From positions 1-5,064 of the forward strand of contig URIN01000136.1 in the NCBI GenBank assembly GCA_900547915.1: a stretch of 5,064 nt of DNA, in the 5' to 3' direction. Position numbers and translations under genes: made by a program. Origin of the DNA: an uncultured Clostridium sp. GTDB lineage: Bacteria; Bacillota; Clostridia; Oscillospirales; Acutalibacteraceae. Each line of letters begins with the position of its first letter. The stretch's first letter is position 1. Positions 1 to 4,903 of the stretch are shown here, in pieces. The notes below the pieces were generated by a model that had not been told where the DNA came from, did no database searches, and worked only from the letters and a program-made list of their open reading frames with translations.

Positions 1-55
1 GCAGTTGCTTATAACAAAAATCTGCTACACGCTGCGTGAGGCTGTTGGCAGATAG
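1..55 (+). CDS. holB: C-terminal end of probable DNA polymerase III delta' subunit (partial)
   Basis: Only the last 17 codons and the TAG stop (53-55) lie in the window, in the frame that starts at base 2. They read QLLITKICYTLREAVGR. The LL-x(4)-C-x(2)-LREA pattern resembles the helical C-terminal end of HolB-like clamp-loader subunits, which help load the sliding clamp at the replication fork. Context supports the call: in Bacillus and many Clostridia holB lies directly upstream of ricT, the next gene here. The stop codon overlaps the ricT Shine-Dalgarno, so the two are probably cotranscribed. The fragment is too short for the identity to be more than an inference from this tail and synteny. 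Confidence 0.55.
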   Translation, partial: QLLITKICYTLREAVGR

Positions 56-60
56 GAGGA
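54..60 (+). promoter_or_regulatory. ricT ribosome binding site overlapping upstream stop codon
   Basis: AGGAGGA matches the anti-Shine-Dalgarno almost perfectly and ends 8 bases before ATG 69. Its first two bases are the last two of the upstream TAG stop (53-55). Ribosomes finishing the upstream gene therefore end on this site, which suggests coupled translation. Confidence 0.85.
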
Positions 61-68
61 TATAAATA

Positions 69-947
69 ATGATTGAAATCGTTTCCGTTTGCTTTAAGGA
101 TTCGGGAAAAGTTTATTATTTTTCACCGGGTGATCTTAAAATAAATCCCGGCGATTATGTTGTTGTGGAAACTTCAAGGGGCGTTGAGTGTGCACGTGCG
201 GTCGGCGGAAATAAAAAAGTAGAAGAGGATTCTATAGTATCTCCGCTTAAATCTGTTTTGCGTATAGCTACTCAGAATGACCTTGATGTTCTTGAAAGCA
301 ACAGAAAAAAAGAAAAAGAAGCTTATGAGATCTGTAATCGAAAGATTGAAGAACATGATCTTGACATGAGTCTTTCTGAAGTTGAGTATTCATTTGACGG
401 CTCAAAAATCACATTCTATTTTACTGCAGACGGCAGGGTGGATTTCAGAGAACTTGTAAAAGACCTTGCTTCTACTTTCCGTACACGAATAGAACTCAGG
501 CAGATAGGAGTCCGTGACGAAGCTAAAATGATAGGCGGTCTCGGTATATGCGGCAGGCCGTTTTGCTGTTCAACCTTTTTGAAAGATTTTCATTCGGTTT
601 CTATCAAAATGGCAAAGTCACAGGGGCTGAGTCTTTCACCCGGAAAAATAAGTGGCAGCTGCGGCAGGCTTATGTGCTGCCTTCAGTATGAACAGAATTC
701 ATATGACTATCTTGAAAAGATTACCCCGCGCCGCGGCAGTGTTGTGGATTGCAGAGAGGGCAGGGGAACGGTAGTTGACGCTTCTCTTGTTACAGGAAAA
801 CTCAAAGTAATGCTTGACAGTTCGGTTGAAGGTGCTGCTCCCATCATTGTAAGCAGAGAAGAGTGTGTTGTTGTATCAGCACCCGGCTCTAAGCACGGCG
901 ATTCCAAAAAGCACCGTTCAAAGCAGGATGCTTTTGATGAACAGTAA
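69..947 (+). CDS. ricT: RicT (YaaT), PSP1-domain Fe-S protein of the Ric complex
   Basis: This 292-residue protein is close in length to Bacillus YaaT/RicT (about 275). The N-terminal part (about 1-60) is the PSP1-type beta region with NPGDYVVVET and RGVECARAV. A charged helical segment follows (about 70-100). The cysteine-rich core is the family signature: GGLGICGRPFCC (Cys161, 166, 167) and SCGRLMCCLQYE (Cys198, 203, 204). In Bacillus, RicT works in the cytoplasm with RicA (YmcA) and RicF (YlbF); the complex carries two [4Fe-4S] clusters, promotes RNase Y-dependent mRNA maturation and affects Spo0A-controlled development. The tail after about residue 270 is hydrophilic and Lys-rich, and probably disordered. 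ATG 69 is fixed by the AGGAGGA at 54-60. The preceding holB end is the usual neighbour. No terminator was found after the stop. Family assignment is strong; the function in this organism is inferred. Confidence 0.95.
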   Translation: MIEIVSVCFKDSGKVYYFSPGDLKINPGDYVVVETSRGVECARAVGGNKKVEEDSIVSPLKSVLRIATQNDLDVLESNRKKEKEAYEICNRKIEEHDLDMSLSEVEYSFDGSKITFYFTADGRVDFRELVKDLASTFRTRIELRQIGVRDEAKMIGGLGICGRPFCCSTFLKDFHSVSIKMAKSQGLSLSPGKISGSCGRLMCCLQYEQNSYDYLEKITPRRGSVVDCREGRGTVVDASLVTGKLKVMLDSSVEGAAPIIVSREECVVVSAPGSKHGDSKKHRSKQDAFDEQ

Positions 948-979
948 AAAAATTAGTCATCCCTAACCATATTTAGTAC

Positions 980-1007
980 TTGAAAAATGGATTTTTTGTG
1001 TTATATT
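980..1007 (+). promoter_or_regulatory. sigma-A-type promoter of the ferredoxin gene (extended -10)
   Basis: TTGAAA (980-985) is followed after 16 bases by TATATT (1002-1007), with an extended -10 TG at 999-1000. Transcription should begin near 1013-1015, giving a leader of about 50 bases. Together with the terminator at 1288-1323 it makes the ferredoxin an independent single-gene unit. The call rests on consensus match only. Confidence 0.65.
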
Positions 1008-1046
1008 AATAATGAAAGTTGATTAAATCGCTTTCCAACAATTGAT

Positions 1047-1052
1047 AGGAGG
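1047..1052 (+). promoter_or_regulatory. ferredoxin ribosome binding site (sets the start at 1063)
   Basis: AGGAGG at 1047-1052, followed by TG, lies 10 bases before ATG 1063. It lies inside the longer in-frame reading that would begin at TTG 1042, so it rules that start out and favours 1063. Confidence 0.85.
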
Positions 1053-1062
1053 TGTACCCGGA

Positions 1063-1236
1063 ATGGCATATAAGATTTCAGATGATTGCATTTCTTGCGG
1101 CGCTTGCGCAGCTGAATGTCCTGTAAGCGCAATTTCAGAGGGAGACGGAAAGTTTGAAATTGATGCGGATGCATGCATCGAATGCGGCTCATGCGCAAAC
1201 GTTTGCCCCGTAGGCGCTCCGGCTCTTGACGAGTAA
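1063..1236 (+). CDS. clostridial-type 2[4Fe-4S] ferredoxin
   Basis: This is a 57-residue protein with two complete CxxCxxCxxxCP motifs: Cys9, 12, 15, 19 followed by Pro20, and Cys38, 41, 44, 48 followed by Pro49. The last cysteine of each motif would complete the cubane of the other half, as in classical clostridial ferredoxins. The two halves are pseudo-symmetric (DDCISCGACAAECPVSAI and DACIECGSCANVCPVGAP), a mark of the ancient internal duplication. It should be a small soluble, acidic, low-potential electron carrier in the cytoplasm, serving enzymes such as pyruvate:ferredoxin oxidoreductase or hydrogenase; its partners cannot be read here. The start at ATG 1063 is set by AGGAGG at 1047-1052. 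It has its own promoter and terminator. Its place next to ricT, another [4Fe-4S] protein, may or may not matter. Confidence 0.96.
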   Translation: MAYKISDDCISCGACAAECPVSAISEGDGKFEIDADACIECGSCANVCPVGAPALDE

Positions 1237-1250
1237 GATCTGTACATAAG

Positions 1251-1279
1251 AACAGCCCGGCGTTCAGCCGAGCCATGTT
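1251..1279 (+). repeat. imperfect inverted repeat in the ferredoxin 3' untranslated region
   Basis: AACA (1251-1254), GC and CGGC (1255-1261) face GCCG (1267-1270), GC (1272-1273) and TGTT (1276-1279) across a GTTCA loop. There is one C/A mismatch and a two-base bulge. No T-run follows directly, so it is not a terminator itself. It lies between the ferredoxin stop and the true terminator and could stabilise the mRNA 3' end, or be chance. Confidence 0.35.
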
Positions 1280-1287
1280 ATAAAATT

Positions 1288-1323
1288 AAAGAAGCTGTCG
1301 TTAATTCGGCAGCTTCTTTTTTT
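1288..1323 (+). terminator. intrinsic terminator after ferredoxin, probably bidirectional
   Basis: Stem GAAGCTGTCG (1291-1300) pairs with CGGCAGCTTC (1307-1316) with one G-T wobble, across a TTAATT loop. Flanking AAA/TTT extend it. Seven Ts (1317-1323) follow on the + strand. On the - strand the stem is followed by TTTAATTTTA, a weaker U-rich tail, and it lies only 3 bases beyond the end of trmO. It therefore probably ends both convergent units. Confidence 0.9.
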
Positions 1324-1326
1324 GCT

Positions 1327-2007
1327 TCAGTTCGTTATTTCGATTATATCAACTATTTTAAGTTCGTTTCCCTTTACTCTGAATTTTACCTCAAAGCCTG
1401 CATATTCAAATCCGTATATTCTGCTTTCATCATCTTGATAAGCGGGGCGAGGGTCGTCTGCAAGAATTTTCATAAGTGCTTTTCGCTTTTTTTCAGGCAT
1501 GATTTCAGTAAGTTCAATTTTACCACATACCTTAAGCGAGTGGTCTTTCTCATCATCTGCAAATCCGCTTTTTGCATCCGGTACACAGTCAGTGTAAGTT
1601 ATGTAAGGTTTGATGTCGTAAACGGGTGAACCGTCAAGCATGTCGGCTCCGCCTATAATTATTTCACATTTTGAGTTGTTTTCAATAATTTCTTTCAGTT
1701 TCACACATGAAAGAGCCAGATTGTTCGGCCTGAAAGGGGAGCGGCTTGCATACACGCCTATTCTTGTATTTCCTCCCAAACGCGGAGGACGTACAGTGGC
1801 GTGCTTTTTTTTACTTTCGTTTTCAGAAAATCCCCATATTATCCAAAGGTGGCTGTATTGCTCAATTCCTTTAATATAATCGCGCGAGCAGTAAGGCTCT
1901 GATAGAACTATTTTTCCTTCTATTTCTTCAATTCTGCCGCTCTGTCTCGGTATTCCGAATTTTTCTTTAAAATCAGTAATTACTTTTCCTATCGGCTCAA
2001 TTTCCAT
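1327..2007 (-). CDS. trmO: TrmO, tRNA (N6-threonylcarbamoyladenosine(37)-N6)-methyltransferase
   Basis: This 226-residue protein matches the TrmO/YaeB (UPF0066, TsaA-like) family in length (E. coli about 235). The N-terminus MEIEPIGKVITDFKEKFGIPRQSG is the family opening. SRSPFRPNNLALSCVKL (about 88-104) and GGADMLDGSPVYDIKPY (about 119-135) are the conserved blocks of the beta-barrel fold that binds S-adenosylmethionine. A C-terminal domain holds DPRPAY (185-190) and RIYGFEYAGFEVKF. Family members add a methyl group from SAM to t6A37 of threonine tRNAs, giving m6t6A and tuning decoding. ATG 2007 is preferred because the family sequence begins there and GGTGA lies 5-6 bases before it; GTG 2016 would add three residues. 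The gene is third in the GNAT-GH30-trmO operon, starting one base after the GH30 stop. Nothing ties a tRNA modifier to the hydrolase except shared transcription. Confidence 0.93.
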   Translation of the reverse strand: MEIEPIGKVITDFKEKFGIPRQSGRIEEIEGKIVLSEPYCSRDYIKGIEQYSHLWIIWGFSENESKKKHATVRPPRLGGNTRIGVYASRSPFRPNNLALSCVKLKEIIENNSKCEIIIGGADMLDGSPVYDIKPYITYTDCVPDAKSGFADDEKDHSLKVCGKIELTEIMPEKKRKALMKILADDPRPAYQDDESRIYGFEYAGFEVKFRVKGNELKIVDIIEITN

Positions 2008-2008
2008 T

Positions 2009-3388
2009 TTAATCACCGTAAAGTCTTATGCTTGTTATTGAATTTTGTTTAAGTGTTATCTTTCCGCCGAATTTTGTTTTTTTATCATATTTAAAGTCAT
2101 TATCACAGTCCGTAACGGCAATGTCAGCAAAAGCAAAATCACCGTTAATATCAATATCTATTGCCCTGCCTTCGTTTACGGCAATTAATGCTTTTTCTCC
2201 ATAAGGTGCTTCAAACAAAAACGCACTTATGCCGTTTTCATAAAGGCTTTCACTGAGCACCAGTGAGCCTTTTGGAGCAAATTCAGTAAAATGTTTTAGT
2301 GCGTAATATCTTTTGTTGATTTTGTAATAAGAAAAACCGTTTGTGGCGCTTAAAAGGCCGTCACTGTAATCGTTTCCGCCCACATCATCGCTTATTTGGT
2401 TTACCGCTACCCACGCAGTCCAGCTTTCGGCCCCTAAGTCGCAAAGGTCGCGACCGATTATTCTTGCTGTAATCAGTGCACCCTCTATACTGTTTGTATC
2501 GTGAATGCAGGGCAGTTCACACCATTCGCTCATATCAAATCTAATGCGCTCATTTCTTGTAACGGTCTTTTTATAAAAATCACGCCTAATATCCATGTCA
2601 TTATCGGCATGGTATGAATGAATTGCGAATGCCCCTAAATGTTTCATAATCAGTTTGTCAGATTTGAACAGCCTGAGGTATTCTTCTGTAAGTCCGCCTA
2701 TTTCTCCGCTTTCAGGACCGTAAAGGCAGATGTTTTCCATATTACGCTCTTCAAGCTTTTCGGCGAATATGTGAAACACCTGTGCAACCTCCTGCGGTTC
2801 ATAGTGGCAGCCCTCCTGCCAAACATTTTTGCCACCCCATTTCCACTGCGGCTCATTTATGGGGCTTATGTATGTAACGGGTATGCCGTCATCAATAAAA
2901 TGCTGCGTTATTTCAAGAAAATAATCAGCAAATTTCTCATAATTAGAATACGGAAGATTGCATGTGTGGTGCATAAGACTTCCGCTTGCCTGTCCGCTTG
3001 AAGTAAAAGAGTAGTGCGGTGAGTTGGCGAATAGTATTACCGTGTCAATATTGTTTTCTTTAAGAGATTGCTTAAGAAATTCATACGCGTTTTTGTCTCT
3101 GCTGAAATCGTATGAACCCTCAAAACCGTCCTCATTCTCATCATCTTTCAATACATAAAAGGATTCGCACCTGCGCCACGGATTTGAAACACGGCAGTTG
3201 TTTTCATCCCACCCTGCGCCTATGTTATATCTGTATATGTTGAGCCCCAGCCCGTCGTTTCCGTATAAAAGACGGCTTATTTCTTTTCTTGTTTTTTCAT
3301 TTGAAACATTCTGACTCCACCAACATGCGGAAGCCCCATAACCTTTTAAAACCTGCCGCGCGTTATCTGTGTAAAAGCATATTTTCAT
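2009..3388 (-). CDS. GH30-type glycoside hydrolase without export signal
   Basis: This 459-residue protein has the features of clan GH-A retaining hydrolases of family GH30. GYGASACWWSQ (17-27) is the typical opening after the first strand. YRYNIGAGW (52-60) and ANSPHYSFTSSG (121-132) are barrel strands. ISPINEPQW (174-182) carries the probable acid/base Glu179, and FDMSEW (284-289) the probable nucleophile Glu288. A beta-sandwich-like tail (about 375-459) completes it. It most resembles the endo-beta-1,6-galactanase-like and glucosylceramidase-like branch, but the substrate cannot be decided here. There is no signal peptide: the N-terminus MKICFYTDNARQV goes straight into the domain, so it should act in the cytoplasm on an imported oligosaccharide or glycoside. 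AGAGGA at 3400-3395 lies 6 bases before ATG 3388. The gene follows the GNAT gene by 29 bases and its stop touches trmO. Confidence 0.82.
   Translation of the reverse strand: MKICFYTDNARQVLKGYGASACWWSQNVSNEKTRKEISRLLYGNDGLGLNIYRYNIGAGWDENNCRVSNPWRRCESFYVLKDDENEDGFEGSYDFSRDKNAYEFLKQSLKENNIDTVILFANSPHYSFTSSGQASGSLMHHTCNLPYSNYEKFADYFLEITQHFIDDGIPVTYISPINEPQWKWGGKNVWQEGCHYEPQEVAQVFHIFAEKLEERNMENICLYGPESGEIGGLTEEYLRLFKSDKLIMKHLGAFAIHSYHADNDMDIRRDFYKKTVTRNERIRFDMSEWCELPCIHDTNSIEGALITARIIGRDLCDLGAESWTAWVAVNQISDDVGGNDYSDGLLSATNGFSYYKINKRYYALKHFTEFAPKGSLVLSESLYENGISAFLFEAPYGEKALIAVNEGRAIDIDINGDFAFADIAVTDCDNDFKYDKKTKFGGKITLKQNSITSIRLYGD
2013..2017 (-). promoter_or_regulatory. weak ribosome binding site of trmO inside the end of the GH30 gene
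   Basis: Read on the - strand, GGTGA lies 5 bases before ATG 2007. It overlaps the last two sense codons (GGT GAT) of the hydrolase, whose TAA is at 2011-2009. No stronger Shine-Dalgarno is visible, so trmO probably depends on ribosomes arriving from the hydrolase frame. Confidence 0.5.
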
Positions 3389-3417
3389 AATTTTTCCTCT
3401 CGCTTCTTTGTTTTTGG

Positions 3418-3837
3418 TTACAGTTTCTTTTCCATATAGATATGAGGACAGCCCTCATCAAGATAAATACCGCCCTTTTCGGTGAAACCAAGCTTTGCGT
3501 AAAATTCTTTTGCTCGGCATTGCGCGGAAAGTTCACACGTTTCTGCTCCTGCTTCTTTTGCTTTTTTGCAAAGTGCTGTCATTATTTCTCTGCCAAGTCC
3601 TGATTTTCTGTATTCTTTTAGCACGGCAACTCGTCCTATATGATAACTTTTGCCGCCGTTCTCAGTAAACATTCTTGCCGTTGCTGCCGCTTTGCCGTCA
3701 GTAAATAATACAGCGTGAAGGCTTCTGCCGTCTGTTTCGTCAAATTCTTCTTTAAATCCCTGTTCGTCCATAAATACCGTTTTTCTTATGTGTTTTGCCT
3801 CTTCCGGCAGATATTCGTATATTTTTATTTCTTCCAT
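3418..3837 (-). CDS. GNAT-family N-acetyltransferase, YjcF-like
   Basis: A 139-residue single-domain GNAT protein. The acetyl-CoA pyrophosphate-binding motif A is IGRVAVLKEYRKSGLGREIM (67-86), with the RxxGxG core R77-K-S-G80-L-G82. Motif B-like FYAKLGF (112-118) and the ending DEGCPHIYM (127-135) match the pattern of Bacillus YjcF and related small acetyltransferases. ELSAQCRAKEFY (102-113) corresponds to the usual LxAQxxAxxFY strand and helix. It should move an acetyl group from acetyl-CoA to an amine; the acceptor is unknown and cannot be inferred from the sequence. The start at ATG 3837 is backed by AAAGGTG (3850-3844), 6 bases upstream. It is first in the operon, directly behind the promoter at 3866-3894. 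No membrane segment or signal peptide is present, so it is cytoplasmic. Confidence 0.9.
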   Translation of the reverse strand: MEEIKIYEYLPEEAKHIRKTVFMDEQGFKEEFDETDGRSLHAVLFTDGKAAATARMFTENGGKSYHIGRVAVLKEYRKSGLGREIMTALCKKAKEAGAETCELSAQCRAKEFYAKLGFTEKGGIYLDEGCPHIYMEKKL

Positions 3838-3865
3838 TTCTTACACCTTTTTTAACTTTATCATA

Positions 3866-3894
3866 AATATAACATTTATAAGCTTATCATTCAA
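3866..3894 (-). promoter_or_regulatory. extended -10 promoter of the GNAT-GH30-trmO operon
   Basis: On the - strand, TTGAAT (3894-3889) is followed after exactly 17 bases by TATATT (3871-3866), with TG at 3874-3873 making an extended -10. Transcription should begin near 3859, about 21 bases before the GNAT start. The spacer holds the perfect 10-base palindrome ATAAGCTTAT (3878-3887), a possible operator. The call rests on consensus match. Confidence 0.72.
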
Positions 3895-3906
3895 TATAAT
3901 ATTTTC

Positions 3907-3935
3907 TTGCATTTTAGAAGTTTTTGTAGTAAAAT
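3907..3935 (+). promoter_or_regulatory. promoter of the amino-acid ABC transporter operon
   Basis: TTGCAT (3907-3912) and TAAAAT (3930-3935) are separated by 17 bases. The expected start site is near 3942, giving a short leader of about 25 bases. Its -35 box lies 12 bases from the -35 box of the divergent operon promoter, so the two are back to back. Confidence 0.6.
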
Positions 3936-3953
3936 TATTTATCATTATAGATA

Positions 3954-3959
3954 AAGGAG
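3954..3959 (+). promoter_or_regulatory. ribosome binding site of the solute-binding protein gene
   Basis: AAGGAG lies 8 bases before ATG 3968 and 5 bases before the adjacent in-frame ATG 3965. The spacing favours 3968, but the difference is one methionine. It rules out a much longer in-frame reading that runs back to 3788, antisense to the GNAT gene. Confidence 0.85.
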
Positions 3960-3967
3960 AAGAAATG

Positions 3968-4819
3968 ATGAAAAAAGTAATGAAAATTATGTCTGTGCTC
4001 CTTGCAATCGTTGTTATTGCGGCGTCATTCGCAGCTTGCTCCGGCGGAGCGACAACAGCAAAGGTTATCGAAATCAACCTTTCTGATGAGGAGTATGCAT
4101 TCGGCGTAGATAAAAATCAGCCGGAACTTATGGAAGAAGCTAATGCCCTTATCGCTGAGATTAAGGAAAACGGTACTCTTGATGACATTTGTAACCACTA
4201 TTTCGGTGATGGCACTCCGGTAGGCGTAACATCAGCTCAGCTTGATACTTCAAAGGATCAGCTTGTTGTTGCAACAAACGCTGAATTCGAGCCTTTCGAA
4301 TACAAGAATGGTAACACTTTCTACGGTATCGATATGGAAATTGCTAAGCTTCTTGCAGACCGTCTCGGTAAAGAACTTGTTATTCAGGACATGAATTTTG
4401 ACGCTGTTCTTCTTTCAGTTCAGCAGCAGAAGAGTGATATCGGTATGGCAGGTCTTACCGTATCAGAGGAAAGAGCTCAGCAGGTTAACTTCACAGATTC
4501 TTATTATGAGGCTTCTCAGAGACTTGTTGTAAGAAGTGATGATACAACTTTTGATAACTGCAAAACAAAGGAAGATGTTGAGGCTATTCTTAACGGCTTG
4601 GATTCTTCAGTAAAGATCGGCGGCCAGAACGGCACAACAGGTCAGTCATACGTTCAGGGCAGCACAGACCTCGGATTCCCTGGTCTCAAAGCTCAGTTCC
4701 AGGGCTATTCAAACGGCTCTCTCGCTGTTCAGGACCTTCTTAACGGCAATGTTGATTATGTAATTATTGACGCTGCTCCCGCAGAGGCAATCACAAGTTC
4801 TATCAACTCTGTAAACTGA
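3968..4819 (+). CDS. amino-acid ABC transporter solute-binding lipoprotein, apparently circularly permuted family-3 fold
   Basis: A 283-residue lipoprotein. Residues 1-23 are a signal peptide (Lys-rich, then hydrophobic) ending in the lipobox FAAC, with Cys24 to be lipidated. The rest is a family-3 solute-binding protein in an unusual order. Residues 32-81 (from KVIEINLSDEEYAFGVDK to DDICNHYFGD) match what is normally the C-terminal end of this fold. After a linker (82-98), the usual N-terminal half begins at LVVATNAEFEPFEY (99-112), followed by GIDMEIAKLLADRLGK (120-135), AGLTVSEER with Arg169 for the ligand carboxylate, GTTGQ (222-226) and VDYVIIDAAPAEA with Asp268 for the amino group. The protein then stops at 283, where the moved segment would normally begin. 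The binding residues suggest a polar or general amino acid as ligand. A permease gene follows, behind a hairpin. ATG 3965 is an alternative start. Confidence 0.93.
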   Translation: MKKVMKIMSVLLAIVVIAASFAACSGGATTAKVIEINLSDEEYAFGVDKNQPELMEEANALIAEIKENGTLDDICNHYFGDGTPVGVTSAQLDTSKDQLVVATNAEFEPFEYKNGNTFYGIDMEIAKLLADRLGKELVIQDMNFDAVLLSVQQQKSDIGMAGLTVSEERAQQVNFTDSYYEASQRLVVRSDDTTFDNCKTKEDVEAILNGLDSSVKIGGQNGTTGQSYVQGSTDLGFPGLKAQFQGYSNGSLAVQDLLNGNVDYVIIDAAPAEAITSSINSVN

Positions 4820-4850
4820 TTCTGATTTGAAATAAACACTTCTTAAACGA

Positions 4851-4883
4851 CCTCGCCCCGAATGACGGGGTGAGGCTGTTTTT
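4851..4883 (+). terminator. intrinsic terminator/attenuator between binding protein and permease
   Basis: CCTCGCCCCG (4851-4860) pairs with CGGGGTGAGG (4866-4875) with one G-T wobble over an AATGA loop. Outside one mismatch and a wobble, AAAC (4846-4849) can also pair with GTTT (4878-4881). Five Ts (4879-4883) follow. It lies 31 bases after the binding-protein stop and 20 bases before the permease start. Partial readthrough would give much more binding protein than permease, as usual for such operons. Confidence 0.82.
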
Positions 4884-4903
4884 AAGTATAAAAAGGAATT
4901 GTT

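Noticed and set aside
953..966. TTAG/CTAA inverted repeat after ricT as a terminator
   Set aside because: The stem is only four AT-rich pairs and no T-run follows. It is too weak to count as an intrinsic terminator.
1042..1062. TTG start at 1042 for the ferredoxin, adding seven residues
   Set aside because: The AGGAGG at 1047-1052 would then lie inside the coding region. ATG 1063 gives the normal ferredoxin N-terminus MAYKI.
2008..2016. GTG start at 2016 for trmO
   Set aside because: Possible, but the family sequence begins at MEIEPIG and the GGTGA before ATG 2007 fits better. The difference is three residues.
2639..3001. Open frame of 120 codons on the + strand inside the GH30 gene
   Set aside because: It lies wholly antisense to a well-supported gene, has no ribosome binding site of note and resembles no known family. 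The other antisense frames inside ricT, ferredoxin and trmO were dropped for the same reasons.
3924..3951. Alternative + strand promoter TTGTAG with TATAGA
   Set aside because: Its start site would fall on or past the Shine-Dalgarno at 3954-3959. The TTGCAT/TAAAAT pair with a 17-base spacer is better placed.
3788..3967. Longer in-frame N-terminus for the solute-binding protein, back to 3788
   Set aside because: It would run antisense through the start of the GNAT gene and across both promoters, and would bury the lipoprotein signal peptide. AAGGAG at 3954-3959 points to 3965/3968.
4820..4903. Frameshifted or lost C-terminal segment of the solute-binding protein after its stop
   Set aside because: No frame in this gap encodes an EEYxxxVxK or PELLExxN-like segment. 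The region holds the hairpin instead, so the missing end is not an error downstream but is present at the N-terminus.
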